Of a stretch of DNA of 64,000 nt, positions 56,068 through 64,000 are shown in pieces (position 1 is the stretch's first letter; each line of letters starts with the position of its first letter). This DNA comes from Actinoplanes sp. M2I2 (GTDB lineage Bacteria; Actinomycetota; Actinomycetes; Mycobacteriales; Micromonosporaceae). A program made the translations under genes and the position numbers. The stretch covers positions 434,001 through 498,000 of the forward strand of contig NZ_JALPVJ010000005.1 of the NCBI RefSeq assembly GCF_023544445.1, read 5' to 3'. The notes below the pieces were generated by a model. It made no database searches. It was not told where the DNA came from and worked only from the letters and a program-made list of their open reading frames with translations.

Positions 56068-56094
56068 CTGGCACTCTGGTTGACGGAGTGCTAG
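56068..56094 (+). promoter_or_regulatory. CIRCE operator 1 (HrcA site)
   Basis: CTGGCACTC, 9 nt, GAGTGCTAG. The right arm is near-consensus (GAGTGCTAA). It covers the -35 element and spacer of the groES promoter, so HrcA binding would block RNA polymerase. Confidence 0.85.
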
Positions 56095-56108
56095 TTCCGG
56101 CCTAATCT
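56080..56108 (+). promoter_or_regulatory. groES-groEL1 promoter
   Basis: TTGACG (56080-56085), 17-nt spacer, TAATCT (56103-56108), start point near 56115. The two CIRCE elements flank and overlap it. The transcript has a leader of about 175 nt containing a hairpin GCCGGCCA/TGGCCGGC (56242-56262). Confidence 0.8.
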
Positions 56109-56112
56109 CCGA

Positions 56113-56139
56113 TTAGCACTCTCAACATGAGGGTGCCAG
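56113..56139 (+). promoter_or_regulatory. CIRCE operator 2 (HrcA site)
   Basis: TTAGCACTC, 9 nt, GGGTGCCAG. The left arm is perfect consensus, the right arm has three mismatches. It lies over the predicted start point. Confidence 0.78.
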
Positions 56140-56288
56140 CCGAGCGCCCGTCCCGGGCGATCGGTGGGCACCAGGCGGACCGGCACCCGCGACGACGGCC
56201 CCGCCCGGTGGCATGAGGCAGCAGAGTTCTTGTTTGCTCTGGCCGGCCAATCTCTGGCCGGCGAAACGATACCCAGGAGGGTATGCCC

Positions 56289-56597
56289 GTGACTACCGCG
56301 ACCAAGGTTGCGATCAAGCCGCTCGAGGACCGCATCGTGGTCCAGGCGAACGAGGCTGAGACGACCACGGCGTCGGGCATCGTGATCCCCGACACCGCCA
56401 AGGAGAAGCCGCAGGAGGGCACCGTCCTCGCTGTCGGCCCCGGCCGCATCGACGACAAGGGCAACCGCATCCCGGTTGACGTCCAGGTCGGCGAGACGGT
56501 CCTGTACTCGAAGTACGGCGGCACCGAGGTCAAGTACGCCGGCGAGGAGTACCTGGTGCTCTCCGCCCGCGACGTCCTCGCGGTCATCGAGAAGTGA
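56289..56597 (+). CDS. groES: Co-chaperonin GroES (Hsp10)
   Basis: The product has 102 residues. It caps the GroEL ring. [15 protein letters not shown], the mobile loop [18 protein letters not shown], and the roof/beta barrel [20 protein letters not shown] and [20 protein letters not shown] are typical. AGGAGG (56275-56280) is 8 nt before GTG 56289 but only 2 nt before the in-frame ATG 56283, so GTG is preferred; starting at ATG adds Met-Pro. HrcA/CIRCE repression is expected. groEL1 follows in the same operon. Confidence 0.97.
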   Translation: MTTATKVAIKPLEDRIVVQANEAETTTASGIVIPDTAKEKPQEGTVLAVGPGRIDDKGNRIPVDVQVGETVLYSKYGGTEVKYAGEEYLVLSARDVLAVIEK

Positions 56598-56616
56598 CCT
56601 ACTGACAGTGCTGACC

Positions 56617-56646
56617 GCCCTGACCCACCTGCGTGTGGGTCAGGGC
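56617..56646 (+). terminator. Hairpin between groES and groEL1
   Basis: GCCCTGACCCAC (56617-56628) and GTGGGTCAGGGC (56635-56646) form a perfect 12-bp stem with a 6-nt loop, ending 24 nt before the groEL1 ATG. It may be a processing or partial termination site setting the GroES:GroEL ratio. Confidence 0.7.
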
Positions 56647-56658
56647 GTCGGTGCGTGA

Positions 56659-58314
<1,656 letters not shown>

Positions 58315-58331
58315 CCCGCGAGCACCGCAAG

Positions 58332-58362
58332 AAAGGGCGCGCCCCAGTGGGGCGCGCCCTTT
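58332..58362 (+). terminator. groESL terminator
   Basis: AAAGGGCGCGCCCC (58332-58345) with its exact complement at 58349-58362, loop AGT: a perfect 14-bp stem ending in TTT, 18 nt after the groEL1 stop. Confidence 0.9.
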
Positions 58363-58399
58363 CGCGTTCCGGCGCGTGCCCCGGTTCGCGCTCCGGCGG

Positions 58400-58405
58400 T
58401 AGAGT
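58400..58405 (+). promoter_or_regulatory. -10 box of a leaderless promoter for the DUF1707 gene
   Basis: TAGAGT at 58400-58405, 6 nt before GTG 58412; no Shine-Dalgarno. Confidence 0.5.
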
Positions 58406-58411
58406 GCGCCC

Positions 58412-58708
58412 GTGGAGATCCGGGCATCCGACGAGGACCGCGAGCGGACGGTGGCCGCGCTCGAGCAGCACGCCGGCGCGGGACGCCTGACCCTGGACGA
58501 GTTCGCCGAGCGGGCCCAGGTCGCCCATGGCGCCCGCACCCTGGCCGAGCTGGCCGCGGTCGTCGGCGACCTGCCGTCCGACAACACCGGCGCTTCGGCC
58601 GCCGCGTCGGTCGCCGCCGAGCCCAGCCGCGAGCTTCTGGTCCTCTTCGCCGTGGCCGCCGCAGCGCTGATCCTGCTCGCCGTCTTCTTCGCCGTGATCC
58701 GCGCCTGA
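58412..58708 (+). CDS. DUF1707 family small membrane protein
   Basis: The product has 98 residues. The N-terminal DUF1707 (SHOCT-like) motif IRASDEDRERTVAALEQHAG followed by AGRLTLDEFAERAQVAHGAR is complete; the C-terminus is one transmembrane helix (LLVLFAVAAAALILLAVFFAVI). Such proteins are widespread in actinobacteria, function unknown, probably membrane-associated adaptors. It is convergent with the ABC exporter genes; the 91-nt gap shows only a weak CTCAG/CTGAG repeat. Confidence 0.92.
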   Translation: MEIRASDEDRERTVAALEQHAGAGRLTLDEFAERAQVAHGARTLAELAAVVGDLPSDNTGASAAASVAAEPSRELLVLFAVAAAALILLAVFFAVIRA

Positions 58709-58799
58709 GCCGCTCAGCTCGCCTGAGCCGCCCATATGCCCGAGCGCCGCTGGTTCGCTGAGCCGCCGGGTCCCATCGGGCCTTGCCGCTTCACCGGGG

Positions 58800-60623
58800 T
58801 CAGTGGGCGGCTCCGGCACGCGCGGCATCGTCCGGTGACGGCTCGTCCACGTCGGAGACGGGCTCGTCCACGTCGGGGACCCGTTCGCCGTGCCAGGAGC
58901 GCCACAGGGCCGCGTAGGGGCCGCCGGCCGCGACCAGCTCGTCGTGGGAGCCCAACTCGGTGATCCGGCCGCCCTCGACCACGGCGACGCGGTCGGCGTC
59001 GTGGGCCGAGAACAACCGGTGGGCGATCGCCACGACCGTCCGCCCGTGCAGCACGGCGGCCAGCGAGCGTTCCAGGTCGCGGGCGGCCCGCGGGTCGAGC
59101 AGCGACGTCGCCTCGTCGAGCACCAGCGTGTGCGGGTCGGCCAGCACCAGCCGGGCCAGCGCCAGCTGCTGCGCCTGCGCCGCCGACAACGGGTGACCGC
59201 CCACGCCGACGACGGTCTCGAGCGCTCCCGGCAACGCCTCGGCCCACTCGAGCGCGTGCACCGCGGCCAGCGCCGCCCGCACCTCGTCGTCGCCCGCGCC
59301 CGGACGAACCATGGCGAGGTTGTCGCGAACCGTGCCGATGAAGACGTGGTGCTCCTGCGTCACCAGCGCCACCTCGGTGCGCAGCCGGTCGAGCGGCAGG
59401 TCGTGCAGCGGCACCCCGCCCACCGTGATCGTCCCGCTGGTCGGTTCGTGCACGCCGGCCAGCAACCGGCCCAGCGTCGATTTGCCCGCGCCGGACGGAC
59501 CGACGACGGCCAGCCGCTCGCCGGGCTCGAGAGTCAGGTCGAGGCCGTGCAGCACCTCGCGACCGGTCACATAGGAGAAATGGACGTCGCGCACCTCGAT
59601 GCGGGCGCCCGCGGGCTCGGCCACGACGGGCGTCTCCCCCTTGTCGGGATCGGCCGCGACCCCCAGCAGGCGGGCCAGCGACGCGGCGCCCACCTGCACC
59701 TCGTCGAGCCAGCCGAGCAGCCGGTCGAGCGGGTCGATCAGCATCTGCACATAGATCACCGCGGTGGTCAGCTGGCCCAGCGACACCGAGCCGCGCAGGT
59801 AGAGCCATCCGCCGACCAGCAGCGTGGCGACCACCGGCAGCACGTAGCTCACCTCGATGACCGGGAACCACACCGTCCGCAGGAACAGCGTGTATTTCTC
59901 GGCTGCCCAGGACCGCCGCAAATCGGCGTCGGAACGCTCGACCCGCTGCCGGTGACGGCGCAGCGCGTCGACCGTGCGCGCACCCTCGACCGTCTCGGCG
60001 AGCCCGTCCGTGACCGTCGAGTAGACCGCATTTTGCCGCAGATAGCCGGCCGGCGCGCGACGCAGATACCACCTCGTGCCGACGGTGATGATCGGCACGG
60101 CGACCAGCAGCGGAACGGCGAGCAGCGGCCCGGTGAGCACCAGCGCGCCGACCACGAGCGTCACCGTGATCAGCGCGATCATCGTCTCGGGCACGGCCAG
60201 GCGGACGCAGCGCGACAAGGCGTCGACGTCGCGGGTCGTGCGGGTGAGCAGGTCGCCGGAGCCCGCCCGCTCCACTGTGGAGAGCGGCAGGGCGAGCACC
60301 CGATCGACGAAATCCTCGCGCAGCCGGGCCAGCACCTGCTCACCGAGCCGGGCCGACGACAGATAGGCGAAACGCGTCAGAACCGCCTGAAGCACCACGA
60401 AACCGGCGATGATCGCGGCCAGCCGGTCGACGACCCTGAGGCCCCCACCGTCGCGGATGGACTCGACAAGGTCACCGAGCAGTCGCGGCCCGACCAGCCC
60501 GGCGACGGCCGCCAGCACATGCAGGCCGACGGTCAGGCCGAGCGCGCGCGGGTAGCGCCGGAAAAGATCGCGGGCATAACGCCGCACCTGGGCGCTGCTC
60601 GCCACCGGCAGGAGGTTGCTCAC
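58800..60623 (-). CDS. ABC exporter half-transporter with degenerate signature motif (second subunit)
   Basis: The product has 607 residues: a six-helix exporter domain (about 20-320) and an ATPase domain. Walker A GPSGAGKST and Walker B TLVLDEATS are intact, but the signature LSGGQ is replaced by LSAAQAQQ. Its partner, encoded immediately upstream with a 4-nt overlap, has the opposite defects, so the two must form a heterodimer with one competent ATP site. The first ~300 residues include STVERAGSGDLLTRTTRDVD (coupling helix region). The C-terminal tail contains two copies of DEPVSDVDEP-like acidic sequence. The exported substrate is unknown; multidrug or siderophore-like export is common in this family. 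Confidence 0.93.
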   Translation of the reverse strand: MSNLLPVASSAQVRRYARDLFRRYPRALGLTVGLHVLAAVAGLVGPRLLGDLVESIRDGGGLRVVDRLAAIIAGFVVLQAVLTRFAYLSSARLGEQVLARLREDFVDRVLALPLSTVERAGSGDLLTRTTRDVDALSRCVRLAVPETMIALITVTLVVGALVLTGPLLAVPLLVAVPIITVGTRWYLRRAPAGYLRQNAVYSTVTDGLAETVEGARTVDALRRHRQRVERSDADLRRSWAAEKYTLFLRTVWFPVIEVSYVLPVVATLLVGGWLYLRGSVSLGQLTTAVIYVQMLIDPLDRLLGWLDEVQVGAASLARLLGVAADPDKGETPVVAEPAGARIEVRDVHFSYVTGREVLHGLDLTLEPGERLAVVGPSGAGKSTLGRLLAGVHEPTSGTITVGGVPLHDLPLDRLRTEVALVTQEHHVFIGTVRDNLAMVRPGAGDDEVRAALAAVHALEWAEALPGALETVVGVGGHPLSAAQAQQLALARLVLADPHTLVLDEATSLLDPRAARDLERSLAAVLHGRTVVAIAHRLFSAHDADRVAVVEGGRITELGSHDELVAAGGPYAALWRSWHGERVPDVDEPVSDVDEPSPDDAARAGAAH

Positions 60624-62311
60624 TGCTCCTCCTCGCGCAGCACCGTACGGGCGTAAGCCGGCTCGCCGGCCAGCAGATCGTGGTGGGTGCCGTCGGCCAC
60701 CGCCCGGCCGTGCTCGACGAAGAGCACCCGGTCGGCCCGGTCGAGCACCAGCGGGCTGGAGGTGCAGAGCACCGTCGTGCGGCCCGTGCGGGCGGCGATC
60801 AGGCGGTCGGCTATGCGCGCCTCGGTGTGCGCGTCGACGGCGCTGGTCGGCTCGACCAGGATCAGCACGTCGGGGTCGGCCACCAGAGCCCGCACCAGCC
60901 GTAACCGCTGCTGCTGACCACCCGAGAACGTGCGCCCGCGCTCGGCCACCTCGCTGTCGAGGCCGTCCGGGAGCGCCTCGAGGATGTCGATCGCGGCCGC
61001 CGCGTGCAGCGCCGCCGGCAAGCGATCGGTGTCGTGCGGGTCGAGATCGGCCCGCATCGGACCGGTGAACAGGCGGGCGTCGTTGTCGGCCACGAGCACG
61101 CGTTCGCGCACCGTGGCCAGCTCGAACGAGCCCAGCGGCACGCCGTCGACGAGGCCGCCGTCGGCGTAGCGGCCCAGCCGGTCGGCGATGGCGGCCGCCT
61201 CGGCCGGCACGGAGGCGACGATCGCGGTGATCTCGCCGGGCCGGATCGTCACCCCGGACGCCGGGTCGGACAGCTCACCGCCGAACCGCTCGGCCGGCAC
61301 CGGGACGACCGGGTCGGGCAGGTCGGTGGTCGCCCGCAGCATCCCGACGACGCGGCGCGCGGACACGTGGCCGCGGGTCAGCTTGTCGATCGCCTCGGTG
61401 AGCTGCCGCAGGGGCGTGACCAGGAAGGCGGCGTACGCGTAGAAGGACACCAACTGACCGACCGTGATGTGGCCGCTCAGCGCGAACCGGGCGCCGAGCC
61501 AGGTGACCAGCACCAGGAAGATGCCGGGCAGCAGCACCTGGGCGGCCTCGAGCAGCGACTCGACCCGGGCCGTGCGCACCCCGGCGCCGCGCAGCCTCTG
61601 CGACTCCTCGCGGTAGCGCTCGCCCATCACCGCCTCGCCGCCGACGCCGCGGAGCACGCGCAGGCCGCCGACCAGATCGGCGGCCCGGCCGGTGAGCAGG
61701 CCCTGCTGCTCGCGGGAGGCCTGCTGGCGACGATGCAGCGGGCGGATGAGCAGGCCGACGACGGCCATCAGCAGGGGCACGCCGAGCACCACGACGAGCC
61801 CGAGCGGCACCGAGGTGGTGAGCAGGATGATCGACACCGTGAGCACCGCGACGAGCGAGCCGGTGCCCCGGGCGGTGATGTCGATCGCGGAGCCGATCTG
61901 GCGGATGTCGGACGTGCCGATCGCGACGACCTCGCCGGTGTCGAGACGGCGGGAGAGCGCCGAACCGAGCCGCCCGGCCTGACGAACCGTGACCTGGACG
62001 GTGGTGAACATGCCGCCGATGAAGTTGACCAGCGCGAACCGATGCCGGACGACGCCGAACACGGCCTGCCCGGCGCCGGCGGCCAGCAGGACCAGGCTCC
62101 AGACCAGCAGTCCGCGACGGTCGCGGCCGGTCGCGGCGTCGATCGCCCGGCCCACGATCGCCGGCACGAAGGCCTGGCAGAGCATCCACAGGACAGCGAA
62201 CGTGATGGCCGCGTACACCGGCCGCCAGGCCCGCCGGACCAGCCACCGCAGATAGGCGGTGGCCGATCGGCTGTCGGGGGCGCCGGGGTCGGCGTCGGGA
62301 AGTTCTCGCAT
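60620..62311 (-). CDS. ABC exporter half-transporter with lost Walker A (first subunit)
   Basis: The product has 563 residues: exporter membrane domain (about 25-315; LDTGEVVAIGTSDIRQIGSA coupling region) and an ATPase domain. The signature FSGGQQQRL is intact. Walker A has collapsed: the position of GPSGAGKS reads ASVPAEAA, with no P-loop Lys, and Walker B is LILVEPTS, with Val for Asp. This subunit cannot bind ATP normally itself but can supply its signature to the partner's good Walker A/B. The stop overlaps the partner start by 4 nt. ATG 62311; TAACGT 10 nt upstream may be its -10. Confidence 0.92.
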   Translation of the reverse strand: MRELPDADPGAPDSRSATAYLRWLVRRAWRPVYAAITFAVLWMLCQAFVPAIVGRAIDAATGRDRRGLLVWSLVLLAAGAGQAVFGVVRHRFALVNFIGGMFTTVQVTVRQAGRLGSALSRRLDTGEVVAIGTSDIRQIGSAIDITARGTGSLVAVLTVSIILLTTSVPLGLVVVLGVPLLMAVVGLLIRPLHRRQQASREQQGLLTGRAADLVGGLRVLRGVGGEAVMGERYREESQRLRGAGVRTARVESLLEAAQVLLPGIFLVLVTWLGARFALSGHITVGQLVSFYAYAAFLVTPLRQLTEAIDKLTRGHVSARRVVGMLRATTDLPDPVVPVPAERFGGELSDPASGVTIRPGEITAIVASVPAEAAAIADRLGRYADGGLVDGVPLGSFELATVRERVLVADNDARLFTGPMRADLDPHDTDRLPAALHAAAAIDILEALPDGLDSEVAERGRTFSGGQQQRLRLVRALVADPDVLILVEPTSAVDAHTEARIADRLIAARTGRTTVLCTSSPLVLDRADRVLFVEHGRAVADGTHHDLLAGEPAYARTVLREEEQ

Positions 62312-62376
62312 CAGGGACCCGACGTTACGGGCGGGGTGTGACAGTTTGCGACGGCTTTTCGCCGACCGTGACGGGT

Positions 62377-62631
62377 CTAACGGTCGACCGGCGAGAAGTC
62401 CCAGATGTGCGGCGCGCGAGCGATCAGCTTGGCCGGTGGGGCGGGCATGTCCTCCGGGGTGTTACGCCACTTCGAGATGACGACGATGCGGTTGTCGGTG
62501 GACGAGTAGACCTCGCTCGACACGTGTTGCGGCAGCACCTCGATGTGCGGCACCGCGACATCGCAGACCCACGACAGCAGCTCGTCGAAGCCACTGAGCG
62601 AGGCCCTTATCTCCCACATCCGCGCGATCAT
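62377..62631 (-). CDS. Small ABM-like (dimeric alpha/beta barrel) protein
   Basis: The product has 84 residues. The pattern MIARMWEIRASLSGFDELLS, VYSSTDNRIVVISKWR and a terminal PPAKLIARAPHIWDFSPVDR resembles antibiotic-biosynthesis-monooxygenase-like small dimeric proteins, but no catalytic residue can be assigned. It starts 9 nt after the tsaD stop with AGGAA 7 nt before its ATG, so it is the third gene of the rimI-tsaD operon. Function unknown. Confidence 0.75.
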   Translation of the reverse strand: MIARMWEIRASLSGFDELLSWVCDVAVPHIEVLPQHVSSEVYSSTDNRIVVISKWRNTPEDMPAPPAKLIARAPHIWDFSPVDR

Positions 62632-62640
62632 GCTGGGTTC

Positions 62641-63693
62641 CTACCCCGCCACACTGACCGTGGTCAATGGCAGCGCGGAATCGGCCGGCAGATCGAGACG
62701 ACTCGGGGCGACCCCGGCGGCGACCAGGCGCGAGCCGAGCGCCGCGACCATCGCGCCGTTGTCGGTGCACAGCTGCGGCCGGGGCACGCGTACCTCGATG
62801 CCGTGCCGGGCGGCGCGCTCGACGGCCAGCACCCGCAGCCGAGAATTCGCCGCGACGCCCCCGCCGATCAGCAGCGTCCGCACGCCGTTGGCCCGGCAGG
62901 CCTCGATCGCCTTGGCGGTGAGCACATCGCACACCGCCTCCTGGAACGAGGCCGAGACGTCGGCCACCGGCACGGGCTCGCCGGCGCGTTCGCGGGCCTC
63001 GACCCAGCGGGCCACCGCGGTCTTGAGCCCCGAGAAGGAGAAGTCGTACCGGTGCGCGGCCAGATCCTTGGGCGCGGTGAGACCCCGGGGGAAGGCGATC
63101 GACGCCGGGTCACCCTCCCGGGCCGTACGGTCGATGATCGGTCCACCCGGGAAGCCGAGCCCCAGCAGCCGGGCGACCTTGTCGAACGCCTCGCCGGCGG
63201 CGTCGTCGATCGTGGCGCCGAGCGGCGTCACCCCGTTGGTGAGGTCGTCGACCAGCAGCAGCGAGGAGTGCCCACCGGAGACGAGCATCGCGATGGCCGG
63301 CTCGGGCAGCGGGCCGTGTTCCAGGGTGTCGACGGCCACGTGGGCCGCGAGGTGGTTGACGCCGTAGATCGGCTTCTCCGCCGCGAGGGCGTACCCCTTG
63401 GCCGCCGCGACCCCGACGAGCAGCGCCCCGGCCAGGCCCGGCCCGCTGGTCACCGCGATGGCGTCGATGTCGGCCAGGGTGACTCCGGCCTCGTCGAGGG
63501 CGCGCCCCATGGTCGGGACGAGGGCCTCGAGGTGCGCCCGGCTGGCCACCTCGGGCACGACACCGCCGAACCGCGCGTGCTGCTCCACACTCGACGCGAG
63601 CGCGTCGGCCAGCAGGGTGTGCCCGCGCACGATGCCGATGCCGGTCTCGTCGCAGGACGTTTCGATGCCGAGGACCAGGGGCTCGTCAACCAT
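62641..63693 (-). CDS. tsaD: tRNA N6-adenosine threonylcarbamoyltransferase
   Basis: This 350-residue ASKHA-fold enzyme transfers threonylcarbamoyl to A37 of ANN-decoding tRNAs. [15 protein letters not shown] opens the protein, the metal-binding His pair is in [10 protein letters not shown], and [29 protein letters not shown] with GFPGGP, and [11 protein letters not shown] are diagnostic. Start ATG 63693 overlaps the rimI stop by 8 nt. The TsaB gene is usually just upstream of rimI, outside this window. Confidence 0.98.
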   Translation of the reverse strand: MVDEPLVLGIETSCDETGIGIVRGHTLLADALASSVEQHARFGGVVPEVASRAHLEALVPTMGRALDEAGVTLADIDAIAVTSGPGLAGALLVGVAAAKGYALAAEKPIYGVNHLAAHVAVDTLEHGPLPEPAIAMLVSGGHSSLLLVDDLTNGVTPLGATIDDAAGEAFDKVARLLGLGFPGGPIIDRTAREGDPASIAFPRGLTAPKDLAAHRYDFSFSGLKTAVARWVEARERAGEPVPVADVSASFQEAVCDVLTAKAIEACRANGVRTLLIGGGVAANSRLRVLAVERAARHGIEVRVPRPQLCTDNGAMVAALGSRLVAAGVAPSRLDLPADSALPLTTVSVAG

Positions 63694-64000
63694 TGCGCAT
63701 CATCACCAGGGCGTCCGTGTTGCTCGGTTGGTAGTAGCCGCGCCGGATGCCGACGGGCTCGAAATCGTACGCCGCGTACAGATGCTGGGCCGGGGCGTTG
63801 TCGACCGCGACCTCCAGCAGGGTCTGTTTGATCCCCAGCCGGGCGGCCTCGCCGAGCAGCGCCTCGAGCAGGACCCGGCCGGTGCCGCGACGCTGCCCGG
63901 TGCGGCGTACGGCGATGTTCTGCACCCAGGCCTCGTCCGGTGTGGCGGCGAGTCCCGCGTACCCGAGAAGGTCGTCCTCCTCGAGCGCGACGACGTAGAA
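63686..64000 (-). CDS. rimI: Ribosomal-protein-S18-alanine N-acetyltransferase RimI (N-terminus beyond the window)
   Basis: The C-terminal 104 residues are visible; the frame is open to the right edge. The GNAT acetyl-CoA motif is [20 protein letters not shown] (R-x2-G-x-G), and [27 protein letters not shown] is the RimI C-terminal pattern. It acetylates the N-terminal Ala of S18 or acts on other proteins. The stop overlaps the tsaD start by 8 nt, the standard tsaB-rimI-tsaD order. Confidence 0.92.
   Translation of the reverse strand, partial: FYVVALEEDDLLGYAGLAATPDEAWVQNIAVRRTGQRRGTGRVLLEALLGEAARLGIKQTLLEVAVDNAPAQHLYAAYDFEPVGIRRGYYQPSNTDALVMMRNG

Overview
The window is high-GC DNA (Phe almost always TTC, GTG/TTG starts common) from a filamentous actinomycete, most likely Micromonosporaceae (Actinoplanes or a relative). 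This rests on whiD/bldM-type developmental regulators next to guaB, a His-rich GroEL1 behind CIRCE operators, PspC sensor kinases, and a sucCD / M23 peptidase / pcrA / chorismate mutase order like that of mycobacteria (Rv0948c-Rv0952). The genus is an inference. Most of it is ordinary chromosomal core; I saw no IS element, integrase, prophage, CRISPR array, tRNA or rRNA.\n\nLayout. 1-6.3 kb: truncated DUF6350 membrane protein, sucD, sucC, icmB-like B12 subunit, two M23 wall peptidases. 6.3-11.5 kb: pcrA helicase, secreted 5'-nucleotidase, and a chorismate mutase preceded by what looks like a complete phenylalanine attenuator (17-residue leader peptide with a TTT TTT pair, alternative hairpins, strong terminator). 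11.5-20.4 kb: a large NACHT NTPase with an NNH7-like N-terminus, a candidate anti-phage protein, lying behind a five-gene Opp/Dpp importer. 20.5-24.7 kb: PspC-type two-component system, whose kinase seems to start at ATC, divergent from a PspC/LiaF-like membrane protein. 24.7-30 kb: psd and pssA (phosphatidylethanolamine synthesis), split by an alpha/beta hydrolase, a hydrolase remnant and a HEAT-repeat gene behind a minisatellite. 30-32.5 kb: two double-Nudix genes and a small PspC gene. 32.5-44.8 kb: guaA, two secreted subtilases, an LCP ligase, an M1 lipoprotein peptidase, guaB3, guaB, DUF5319, bldM-like, whiD-like. 44.9-49.3 kb: one 1128-codon frame joining an M16 peptidase to a membrane sulfite-oxidase-type molybdoenzyme, with an unknown partner gene. 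49.3-54 kb: ROK repressor and xylFGH-type sugar importer. 54.2-64 kb: ybaK, THUMP-like methyltransferase, groES-groEL1, DUF1707, a heterodimeric ABC exporter, an ABM-like small protein, tsaD and partial rimI.\n\nA recurring theme is leaderless transcription: nine starts (10987, 24703, 28678, 37519, 40033, 42830, 49278, 54754, 58412) have no Shine-Dalgarno but a TANNNT-like -10 box exactly 6-8 nt upstream. Several start choices here rest on that pattern. Both ABC importers also carry a strong hairpin right after the binding-protein gene, fitting excess binding protein over membrane subunits.\n\nThe strongest candidates for something undescribed are the leaderless Phe attenuator in front of the chorismate mutase, the M16-molybdoenzyme fusion, the solitary NACHT protein, the ATC-start kinase, and the ABC exporter whose two ATPase halves have lost complementary motifs so that only one composite ATP site can work.
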